Assembly (NCBI RefSeq): GCF_029227915.1
Contig: NC_079878.1
Location: 23,397,501-23,461,500, forward strand
DNA from: Hydractinia symbiolongicarpus
Taxonomy: Eukaryota; Cnidaria; Hydrozoa; Anthoathecata; Hydractiniidae
DNA: 64,000 nucleotides
Reading direction: 5' to 3'
Shown: piece after piece, positions 11,861-22,313 of the stretch
Position numbering within the stretch: position 1 is the stretch's first letter
How the letters are laid out: each line of letters starts with the position of its first letter
Program-made: the position numbers and the translations under genes
Notes under the pieces: generated by a model
Database searches by the model: none
Told to the model about the DNA's origin: nothing
Seen by the model: the letters and a program-made list of their open reading frames with translations, nothing else

Positions 11861-12411
11861 CAAATGTCCTTTAAATTTTTCTCTTTATTTCTCCCACATT
11901 TAGTTGTTCAAACTCTTCTCAATATTTTCAAGTAAAAGATTCTTATTAATTTTATCAACATAAACTTGACGAAGTGTAAAGTATCCTTCCGTGTGATTTT
12001 TGAACAGCTGCGTACTTTCTCGCTTCATCTCCTCGCAATAGCAGTCAAGTTTCGTGACTTAGTATGACTTTGATTCGTCAGCAAATCCTTTCTTATCATA
12101 TCTCCGTCTATCACATTTATCTTCAGCATCATCCCCTTCCCTGCTATTAACCTTCAGGCGCTGCACTTCCCGCTCAACACTCTTCAGTAACACCTCGTAG
12201 CGGTATCTTGTTTCCGATATCTCTTCTTCGTATATGTCATGAAATCTTTCCAGTTTGACACGAGTTCAGATATTTTCGTTCTTATATTCTCATGAAGCGT
12301 TTTATATTCTATCTTGATAAAATTAATAAGAATCTTCCACTTGAAAATATTGGGTAAGAGTTTGAACAACTAGATGTGGGAGAAATGGAGAATAAAATTT
12401 GAAGGACATTT
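11861..12411. repeat. 98-bp inverted repeat flanking coiled-coil coding remnant
   Basis: 11,861-11,958 and 12,314-12,411 are reverse complements at roughly 90 percent identity, with about 355 bp between them. The minus strand of the left arm and spacer (about 12,190 to 11,915) encodes a charged, coiled-coil-like stretch (for example VLLKSVEREVQRLKVNSREG and DKINKNLLLENIEKSLNN) with one in-frame stop. The right arm carries a diverged, opposite-facing copy of the end of that stretch. Confidence 0.75.
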
Positions 12412-12783
12412 AGCTTAAATTTTTGTATTTACACGTAGGTAAGTATTCAGGGGCAAGATGAAAATTATTTTCTAAGAAAAAAAAGAAGGAAAAGTTGATC
12501 TTATGAAGATAGAAAAGCGAACCTTTGAACGCTGAAAAAGAAGAAGTATGTGCCAAAAACGAAGGAAGCAAATCCGTTTGAGAAAGATAATTACAGTGGA
12601 AACCAAAAGAATTGCGAGAAAGAAAGTAAATAAAAGAAAAAGAAGAAAAACTCCTAGCAGGAATTATGGAGAAAGTGAAATAGATCAATATAATCAGAAA
12701 AGCAAATGTCAAAGGACGAGACACAAACAACATAAAAGAGAATTGGTTGTGAAAGAAAGGAATATTGTCTGATTAAAATTTAA

Positions 12784-14077
12784 AGGCGCGTAATCACCCT
12801 GTAGGCAACTTTTTTTAGAGGTGCCGATTTTATTGTAAAAATTGAAAGATATACATAAGAAAACATTATCCTGAAAATTTTATTGAAAACTGACAACCAG
12901 AACATGTTCAAATGTTTCATAGAAATAACAAACTCACCCCAAGTTCTCTTCGCCTACAGAACCGCCATTGCATTTCATTGCACGAATCATGCGATAATAA
13001 ACGCACGGCAAAATCGATCACATGGTTGCTGGATTCATCATGCCATTACAGCAAAAATAATGAATGAGGGAGAGCATCTGTAGCTGCGTTTCCATCGTAA
13101 TGCTTTTATAAATGTATCAACAAAGGTCTGAACATGATAAATCAGATAAATCAATCAAAGTTTCTGTGTTATTCTTTATTATTTAAACGTTTTAACTTAC
13201 TCAAATCAAACTTCTTTGCAACACCGACCTCTTCTTGTTGTTGTTTCTAAAGACAGCTTCGCCTCGCTAGCTGTCTTACTTTTTCATAATTTTCCTTTGT
13301 TCAAACAGTTAGTCGTTTCCTAATGGAGACAGTATCAGATCTAGACAATTAGAATACCTAAATTTTCAGAATTTCCCCTTTCATGCTCTAAATATAATTA
13401 TCTCCATAGTGCTTCAACTATCTTCAACTATCACAATGAGCATTCTCCCCCGTTGGGTTTTTTGGCTTATAATATGCAATAATCCCGGTCATGCTAATAA
13501 AAAAGAAAGAGCGTGATAAGCATTAATTATCATAATTAATAACCACGAGGCAATGCTGTGATTTCTTCTTTCTGTTTTATTTTGTCTGGTCTCCAAAAAC
13601 AATGGCGAATAGAATAGAAGAAAATTAAATCTAAGTGGAGAAAGTGATACGGATGTTTTTATGTGCGGTCACTTTTTTAAACAAAACCAAAATTTCTTTC
13701 CATTTTTTGATGCTATGTTTTTACAAATAAAAACAAGCCAAAAAGAACAGCGTGAACGGAGCCTACCATAGTGGCGATTTTATCGAACTCCATCTCAGTG
13801 CTCATTTAAAGATAAGGCCGTTTGTTTACCTATGGTTTCACACGAACATTTTGCGACGGCCCGCTTATTAGACGAGAATAAGAGATCAACAAGATCGTTA
13901 AATATGGCGGCTGGGAAAAAACAACAATAAATTCAAGATATTGAAGTACCATTATTTCCATTTCTAGTAGGTTTTACACCCTCAAATTTTCAGGAAAGTC
14001 ATAACTCCGTCTGAACTTTGAAATAAATATAAGAAATGTATATGTTAATTTTTTTCGATAAGGGTGATTACGCGCCT
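12784..14077. mobile_element. TTAA-flanked non-autonomous DNA transposon
   Basis: The left end AGGCGCGTAATCACCCT starts at 12,784 and its exact complement ends at 14,077. Both ends are flanked by TTAA (12,780-12,783 and 14,078-14,081), the target duplication typical of piggyBac-type elements. The 1.29-kb interior has only short open frames and no transposase motif. It is therefore probably a deletion derivative or MITE. Confidence 0.85.
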
Positions 14078-14081
14078 TTAA

Positions 14082-16888
14082 GTTTAAAAAAGTCGTAAAA
14101 AAATTAAGGTTTACCTGATGAGACTTTGGGAGACGTTAGGGTGCAAAGTAGTTGTGAAAAAGAACAAAGCGTGTTGGTTAGAGAAAAAAAATTTCATTGT
14201 GATTTGGATAAAACTAAAAGTGAAGTCGTTTCTTTACAGAGTGAGTTAAAAGCACAAATAGTGGAGGAAAATGCCAAAAGGAAATTAGGAGTTGGAAAAG
14301 CAGATTTCATGGAAATGGGAATTAACTGAAATGAGTCAACACTACAATCACATCAATAAGCAGTGAAGTTGAAAGGTGTTTGCGGTATTTTTGCTATCTT
14401 GTGGTTGACAAAAAATATCGCATTTGTTATATATGGTCGCTTCTTATATAATCCAAAGAAACGACCTGGTACTTAATCGTGGTGGTATAAAAAGTTTGTG
14501 CTCGGGATCAATGATAAATATAAAGAACTGCAAAGTAACTTCGAAAGTTGTAAAAAAGAATGCACAGTACTACAGTTCAAAAAGTAAAACATAAGAGCTA
14601 AATATTAAATGCGGTGAATTAATTTGAAAACAATGCGAAACATTGTAAAAGAGTTTGGAAAGGGAGAAAAGGAGAAAAGGAGAAAAGGAGAAAAGGTAGA
14701 GATTAAACGAGATTCAGAGTGAGATACAGCTGTGGAAAGAAAAGTGTAAAGAGGTAAGAAGAAAACGAGAGATAAAAAAGCGAGAAGTGCGTGTGGGGAA
14801 AAGTTCAAAAATTCGGAGAAAAAGTTGAACGATAGTAAAGACATGAAAAGAAAATTGCATCAAGTTTCAACAACAGCTAAACAATGAGCTTAAGAGGAAG
14901 GTAGGTTAAAATCATTTTGAAACTTTAATGCTTTCTAAAAAAGAATAACTGTGTTGGAAAGTGACTTATAATGAAACGACAACGCAATGAATGAAGAAGA
15001 TAAAGCTCTTTAATTAAGTAACATTGATATGCAGCATCTAAAGATGAATGATGAAGCAGCTTTGTGACAAGCTAAAAGAGACAGAGGAGAAGTACAGTAC
15101 AGTGACTTAGAGAATCATGGAGCTAAATTGCTCCAACTAAGCATGCTACACATTATCATAAACTACATGTTTAATTGCAGATTTGTTAATTTTGGTCTAT
15201 TCAGAACATTTATCAATTGACACAAAGTATAACAATCTCTTTCACTGATTTTTTTTTAATTTTTAACGAAGGTGTGAGAACATTAGTTTTAGATTGTAAC
15301 TTGGAAAGTATTGGGTGGACCTTGAATTTGAAAGAAGAATGCTGGGGTGGTAAGATGAAGATCAATGCTACTATTTTGTTATTACAAGATTTGCGTATCT
15401 CTGCAAACTCTTGCAAAGTGGTGAGCGATATTTTTTATTTATACACAAATTTAATGAGCGCTCTTAGAATTCATTCATTTCTTAAGGTGCAATGTAATTT
15501 TAAGTCTTCCTGTGAGAAAAATGTTTCCATATGCACGTGCTGACAAGTTTGGATGACGTCACTAGAGACTACCTGAACCCAAAATTGGTAAGTTTACAGA
15601 AGTTAGGTTAATTTATCCAATTCGGGATCGATGGGTTAATGACGTCATGAAAACTTATAAACTTCAATATCTCTGTAACCGCACGTCCAAGTAAATGATC
15701 CTGCACATTTTCTTCATCAGTGTCGCAAGCTTTATGCAATGGATTTATGTTTTGCATATGCTTGGGTTCGTGCTGATGTCATATATTAATATTCATAAAA
15801 AATTTATTATTTATATGTTTTCTTCTTATTAATTAATTCAAAGATTTTTTCATTTATATACATAAAAAAAGGAAAACGATGGTACGGGTGAAGAAGAGAA
15901 TGAAAACGCTTATGATGGCAATATCTCTTAAAGTGAGGGATGTAACTTTAGTTCTAAAATAAATAGAACGATATACTTCTGACATTTTTTCAGTCATTTT
16001 CAGTGACGAAATACAAAAGGAGTTTTCTGGTGTTAAGAGAAATAATTACCATCATAAATTACATTAGAAACACAAAGAAATTTTTCGTAAAATTATGACT
16101 TTACGAGTTTTAGCCATTCCCCGCCTGATATGGTTGGGGATAATTCTGCGGTATCGGTTGGCCTTAGGTGCTATATAGTAAAACAACATGAGATATAAGA
16201 AAACAGCATGGAAACTAGGGAAAATGGCATAGAAACGAGGGAAAATTGCATTGAGACGAGAGAAAAACGGCGCAGAAACGAGAAGAAAATGCATAAAAAT
16301 GAGGGAAACAGGGAAACTGGGGGTAATAAAACGAAAGCAGGTGAAACATAACTTAAAGGGAAAACAATACAATTTGAAGTGTGGAGCTACGTCTCAAAAT
16401 CATGGCGTCTATGATGTATAAATTCCATTCAAGTCAACGTGTGTCGATTAAACTTTTTTTCAATGACGTACGCCTCTTCTCTGTAGCCATCTAAATACAT
16501 CCGCAGACCGCTACTTCATATCTTCGCCGATTATTATTATCCTCGCAAGACTGGCATACATTAGTCGGCGAAATTGTACTTCGGCTGATGAATTTGTACC
16601 ATTCTCGGTCCCATTGGTCGACACTGCCTGTGATACGCACGCGGTCAGCATTTACCTGTATTTTTTCTTAGTGTTCGGCAATGTTTAATAACAAGGAGGT
16701 GTTAGTAATGAACTTTAAGTGAAGTTTTTTTGTAAACAAGAAGACCGAACAAAAAATGGCGGACGATTTATTATAATGAATAGGCCAGCTAAAATCTTGC
16801 ATCAACGTTAGGAAGGGTAATTTGAGACATATACTGGAAAAGATACCATTTTTAGTTTTATATGGTAAAACTAAGTTTATCTAGAAAG
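14082..16888. other. No intact gene; Lys/Glu-rich remnants and minisatellite
   Basis: Between 14,126 and about 14,870 the plus strand reads as broken Lys/Glu-rich, coiled-coil-like pieces (for example LDKTKSEVVSLQSELKAQIV) interrupted by stops. It includes a GGAGAAAA tandem run near 14,660-14,695. At 16,195-16,310 a degenerate repeat of about 24 bp (GAAACGAGGGAAAAT-like) recurs four to five times. Otherwise I see nothing coding. Confidence 0.4.
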
Positions 16889-17287
16889 TTAAATTGATCA
16901 CCACTTGTCCTTCTACGTCTTGGGGAAATAAGCCAATGTTACAACTCTATGTTTGAGTTTGTTTTCATCAAGATTTTAATATCAAGCCAGCTATGTTCTC
17001 TTTAAATCTTATCTTGATGGGCTTATTGAATTATCCATCATATTTAAGAATTACTTTGTTGGCTAAAAATATAGATATGTAGCTATGTAAACATAATGAA
17101 CTTATTTGATATGCTAAGCAGGCCCATGGATTGTACACTTGTAACACTAAAACGTAAACTTCACTGTACATTTTCTGGCATATCATTGATGATTGCCTTT
17201 TTAATGACAAAAGTTCCTTCAAATTTTAACCGTATTTAAATCAGGCCTTGTAAGTGCATTAAAAAGAAGGACTGAAAAATATAGGTG
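16889..17287 (+). repeat. Dispersed duplicated block, copy 1
   Basis: Starts TTAAATTGATCACCACTTGT and ends GAAAAATATAGGTG. It is nearly identical to 18,076-18,432 in the same orientation; this copy has about 50 extra bases near 17,045-17,098. Confidence 0.85.
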
Positions 17288-17820
17288 ATGAGTCGTAGCA
17301 ACTATTTAGTCATGTGTCATGCCCTGGCTTATTAAACATAAAGCATAATAAGCCATAATTAAAAAAAAAATTCTGGATCTGAAACTGTTATGCGGTGGTT
17401 TTACACAAAAAATGTTGGAATGAGCATAAAATATATGTAAGTTACCTATATACATTGAAAGTTTCAGGATTTAGGTCCTGGGAGACACAGTGTTTTATGT
17501 CAGATGTAGCACACACAGATAAACTTTCCTGTGCCCTCTCATGTGTCATTGTCTTCCCCACGAAATGTCTTAAATGTTATTTAGAGAAATGCTTTTATTC
17601 TCCATATCACACACTTTAACATCCTGGCCTAAATCTTCATAGATTCTGAAAAAGATTGTGTAATAATCAGACCACTTAAAAAGTCGAGGTACAATAAATT
17701 ATACCCACTTTATTGCAACAATATAGACAACCTTTTAATAAATATTTACGTATGATTTGCTAATTTTCAATGGCATTTTTCAAAAATAGACACTTTATCA
17801 TTCATTATTCTTTTGAAAAG

Positions 17821-18076
17821 CCATATAGAGTTAAAAATGTTTTCTGGCCGTTCACTTTGACGGGTTTTGAACATTTTACATAATTTTTTTTATTTAGTTA
17901 CCATAATTATGCTCAATGCATACTCATGACACCACAATTTCGCATAATTAGCGCTACTTTTAAGACAAATATCTCTAGAACGGATAAAGATTTTTCAAAA
18001 AAATAAAAAGATTTCTAGACAACTTTCAAAGATCTTTCATATGAGCTCAACTTGATTTTTAGCGGGAGGTAACCTT
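17821..18076 (-). mobile_element. Truncated MITE related to the element at 25,175
   Basis: The text from CCATATAGAG to GGGAGGTAACCTTT is the reverse complement of the left part of the 25,175-25,610 element (shared GGCCGTTCACTTTG, TCGCATAATTAGCGC and GGAGGTAACC blocks). Only one terminal repeat is present; the other half is missing. Confidence 0.75.
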
Positions 18077-18432
18077 TAAATTGATCACCACTTGTGAGGT
18101 GTTTGGTCCTTTTACGATTTGGAAAACAAGCCAATGTTGCAACTCCATGTTTGAGTTTGTTTTCATCAAGAATTTGATAATAAGCCAGCTAAGTTCTCTT
18201 CAAATCTTATCTTGATGGGCTAATTGAAATATCCATCTTATTTAACTTATTTGATATGCTAAGCAGGCCCATAGGTTGTACACTTGTAACACTAAAACGT
18301 AAACTTCACTGTACATTTTCTGGCATATCATTGATGATTGCCTTTTTAATGACAAAAGTTCCGTCAAATTTTAACCCTATTTAAATCAGGTCTTGTAAGT
18401 GCATTAAAAAGAAGGACTGAAAAATATAGGTG
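18076..18432 (+). repeat. Dispersed duplicated block, copy 2
   Basis: Second copy of the block at 16,889-17,287, directly abutting the terminal repeat of the truncated MITE. It lacks about 50 bp present in copy 1. Confidence 0.85.
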
Positions 18433-18529
18433 CCTAAATATATTAGCACCATAAAGTGGTTGCGGCCTGACTTATCGGAACTATTGTTCGGTACGTGATT
18501 GATTGCCGACATTCTGTGACTTTTCCTAA

Positions 18530-18685
18530 TAAAAACATTTTTTTTTAAATTTTATACTTCGCTGGGGGAGTATAACATTCTTCATCAAATTCGTTATCAA
18601 ATTAATTATTTACCTGGAATGTATCACCATCTGAAGACGTTTCGGATTTATGGCCTGAGCACTTTGCGCCCCTACCTTTTTCGGG
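18530..18685 (+). repeat. Fragment related to the piggyBac-like MITE at 20,737
   Basis: It shares ACTTCGCTGGGGG-, TTTACCTGGA- and GGATTTATGGCC.GAGCACTTTG-like blocks, in the same order, with 20,870-21,590, but without terminal repeats. Confidence 0.5.
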
Positions 18686-18829
18686 GTGCTACACTGGACC
18701 AAAAAGTCCGTTAAGAATGTTTTGGTTTGTCTTTCGATTTTAACTTGCGATCGCGTTCTCGAGTTTGTGTTTAAATACTAATTCGCGGCTGGGTGTTTGT
18801 ATTTTATCTATCGGACCATACCATATTCT

Positions 18830-19200
18830 CTTCGTAGGCCTCGAGCGTCCCATTGTGACCAGCCTAAGACGATATGGTCTTGAAAGAGTCTCTTACAGAG
18901 GTCCTCAATTGTGGTCAGTATTGCCTTCTACCATTAAGAATTGCACCACTCTCAGTACTTTCATTCATCGTCTTAAAGAAAGGGAACATTTTTCTTGTCC
19001 GTGTCGTCTCTGTAAAACTTACATTTTCGGGTTGGGGTATATCTAATACAAAATATTCAGTTTTATTTTATTTTATTTTATATCTACATCTTTTTTTTCT
19101 GTATATGTATTTTATGTAACTAGTCGATTTTTATTAGCTCAGATGCTATATTATTGTAACTCGAGTATAAATAATTGAAATAAATAAAAATAAAAAAATA
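18830..19200 (+). pseudogene. LINE (CR1/L2-like) 3' terminal fragment
   Basis: The plus strand around 18,840-19,046 encodes RRYGLERVSYRGPQLWSVLP then STFIHRLKEREHFSCPCRLC and FGLGYI, the typical C-terminal tail of non-LTR retrotransposon reverse transcriptases. A stop at 19,044-19,046 is followed by A+T-rich sequence ending in an A-rich tail near 19,170-19,200. Reverse transcriptase and endonuclease are absent, so this is a 5'-truncated insertion. Confidence 0.65.
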
Positions 19201-20736
19201 TTAACGCTAACTCGCAGTGCCGTTTTAAAACAAGAAATGTGTTTCTGCGTATAACACGACTAAAGCAGTATCTATTCTTCAAAATATCACAGCATGTTGA
19301 CTAAAATATGTAAGGGAGAGAGCTTTACTTACAGCCTCTTTTGATACACTCACCGTACCGACAAGATTTCTGTCACTTGAATGCCACCCACAATCTTTCT
19401 ATCTAAGTTCTTTTTACAGATGTTTCGTTAGCGACCTATTCGATCTTTTTCGCAAAGGTATTCAAGTTTCGCGAAAATTGGGATTCATGATGAGAATTTA
19501 TTATTGTACAAATGTTTTTACATTTCAGTTTTGGTCAGTGCTACAATAACTCTGTCAAAGTCATAGAAATGGCCACTGACTGTTTAAGTACATGGTCTAT
19601 GACTCGCGAAAGAAAAGACAATCCTATCAACAATTTTAATTGCAAGGATAGGGAGATAACATTTTTAAAGTAGTCATTTACCGAATACGTACAAATTTAC
19701 GCAACTTAGCGTTAAAACGAAAACACGAGGCCGCAGGTTAGGATTTAGACACGAACACAAATGGCGAAATCAGCTACAGCATGTTCCTGAGATGTAGTGA
19801 AATGATAACCAATATTTGCCTGGTAATTTCTTTTGTTTACGTTTACAAGAGTATTATAGAGTTTACAAGAGTATTATAGTAATGAAATGGCCCCTATGGG
19901 ATTTCGTTTAGAGACAATTATAGTTTGTGTGTTTGAGTTGTCCCTTGTGGTGCGCTAATTTGTGTGTGTTAGTCGTGCGTATCGTAGCTGTGCAGTAATT
20001 GTTATGTTTTTGTGTCACTTTTGTGTATAAAAAGAGTTGTATTTCTGTGTAAAACAGTTGCTTAGCGTTGTGAACAGCGAGAACAGTTTACTACGGATTT
20101 TGAGGATTTGTACTTTATTATTGGAAAGAAACTGTTGAATCTTACAAAATTCTGTCTTTTTATGTGAACCGAACAACAACGCGCAGTAACAGTTTTTATG
20201 TCATCAGCTACAAAAAGAAACCGAGCAGCTAAAGAACTGCTCAGCAACTTATATTAAAAGTACAGCTTCAAAATAGTTACAAATTTTTTAAACAGTGTAA
20301 AGAAAAAACAGATTTGATAAAATATTAAAAGAAGAATATTACATAATATTACATACGCGTACAAAAAACATGTATGACATTAGTGACTTGAATTTATTTA
20401 TTCTCATACTGGTCAAAATTTACTAAAATTGCCATTTTTTGCCCACTTTTTTAAGTAAGAACTTTTTACATAAAAAATTATAGATATTAAACAATCGTGA
20501 ATGCAAACAAAATTACTTTATATGTCACAATCTCAACTCAAAATATACACTGTGTACTTTCTATTTTTAGAGGACACGAAAAAAGGACGAGTAAAAATAA
20601 TTGGTCAGTGAAAGAGTGGTTCACCGTGCCAAAATTTGTCACTTTTTACTGACTCCAAACAACGGAGGAGAGCATAAAATTGCTTTCAGATTAATTCAAT
20701 TTAAATAAAACGTAAACTTACAAAAGATGTGTTTAA
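19201..20736. other. No gene seen
   Basis: Only short open frames. A 19-bp direct repeat, GTTTACAAGAGTATTATAG, occurs twice in tandem at about 19,841-19,879. Confidence 0.4.
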
Positions 20737-21621
20737 CCCTATTATACCTGGGGGGGGGGGGGCACAAAGTGCCCGCTGCCTTTTTGACTAGGCATAACTT
20801 TAGATACACATGTGATTAAGTCCTAAACTTTTATTATAGCTTCTGATGAAAAAAAAAAATTTTTGGAAAAATTTTGTACTTTGCTGGGGGTATTGCATTT
20901 TTTGGACGGGGGGGTAAATTTTTTGGAATTTTGAAAACCGTTGACATTCATGTAAGAATGTTATAAGATGTTGTATTGGGTACATAATTATTTATTACAT
21001 GTATGTTGGTAACCAAGGTGTTGCTAAGGTGATATATGGTTACTAGGGACAAAAAGCAGACCAGAATTGAAGGAAATATCGATCCAGCAAATTGACGTAA
21101 TTTCGGATCCCAATGACGTCATTATATTGTTTTCCTTACCTCGATTATCTTTAAATGTCCTGTTCTACATATATGTCAAGTTTAATGACATCGTCATCAA
21201 TTTTTCTGGTAGAACGGGGTCTTTTTATCTTTATCGTTAAAATAAGAAATTTTTTTGGCGAAATGACGTCATTTTTTATCCAAATGACGTCATTAAAATT
21301 ACTTTTTTCATGTGAAACACATTTTTTGGTATTCATTCCACAAATCTACCAAGAATCAAGGCCATATCATTAGTAACACGCGAGAAATTAAAACGTACTG
21401 GAAAATTGGGAAAATGACCATTTTTCACATGTGTGACGTCATTTATAATCCCTATGACGTCATCAAATTATTTTTTTTACCTGGATTGAGTTTGTACTAA
21501 GACATTCTCCAACTGAGCCAAGTTTCATCACTTTAGCACAAGTGGTTCAGGATTTATGGCCCGCGGGCACTTTGTGCCCCCCCAGGGTTACAAGCGCCAA
21601 AAAAGCTCAGGTATAATAGGG
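20737..21621. mobile_element. piggyBac-like MITE
   Basis: The left end CCCTATTATACCTG at 20,737 and its complement at 21,608-21,621 are flanked by TTAA on both sides (20,733-20,736; 21,622-21,625). A second inner inverted pair carries GGCACAAAGTGCCCGC near 20,760 and GCGGGCACTTTGTGCC near 21,563. A 12-G run follows the left terminus. The interior has several TGACGTCA copies and no transposase. Confidence 0.85.
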
Positions 21622-21799
21622 TTAAAAAATTTCTTAAGAATGTCCTAAGAATGTCCTAAGAATATCAAATACGTAAAAAAATTAACAAAAATCGTTAAAA
21701 TGATAGCTTTTTACATTTTCGTGGATACCTTCCGTATTACTTCACTAGGCTGGTACACCTCGGTATTACTTCACTGGACTGGTACACCTCGGTATTCTC

Positions 21800-21839
21800 G
21801 CGGGGTTACAAACGCCAAAAAAGCTCAGGTATAATAGGG
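21800..21839. repeat. Orphan right end of the same piggyBac-like MITE
   Basis: GGGGTTACAAACGCCAAAAA and AGCTCAGGTATAATAGGG repeat the right end of the 20,737-21,621 element almost exactly and are again followed by TTAA (21,840-21,843). No matching left end lies nearby. Confidence 0.8.
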
Positions 21840-21961
21840 TTAAAAAATGACGTAATTATGACGTAATTTTTTTCTTGTTCAAAACCTTTTTTTTAAAGAA
21901 AAAATGAAAAGGTAAAATTGTCGTTTGGTTCATAAAAATATATCCGCTACGTCCAGTGTTA

Positions 21962-22040
21962 GTATCGTGTTCGCTATGACGGTGCCGTATTTGCTATGTC
22001 GTTGTCGTGTTAGCTATGTCTGTGTCGTGTTTGCTATGTA
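21962..22040. repeat. Short tandem repeat, about 21-bp unit
   Basis: Four imperfect units of the type GTCGTGTTTGCTATGTC. No other feature is seen from here to the gene end at 22,314. Confidence 0.7.
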
Positions 22041-22313
22041 GAGATCTTAAGCTTTGACCGTAATAGTCATCCTTGAAAAGTGTTCGTTATTAACCGGTAT
22101 CCGCATATCAGGGTATAGACAAAAATGCTTCCTCGATTAAAAGTGTATAATTTAAAAAACAAAACCTTAAATCAAATTTTCAGTCTTTCTTTTGTGGACA
22201 GTGCAGTACAAGCGTAACATAACAAGCAAAACATAAAAGGTTTCATCAGCTGATAGGTTTATAAACTCTGCAACAACCTTTCATCAAAACTATTGGTCTA
22301 CTGCATCAAGCAG

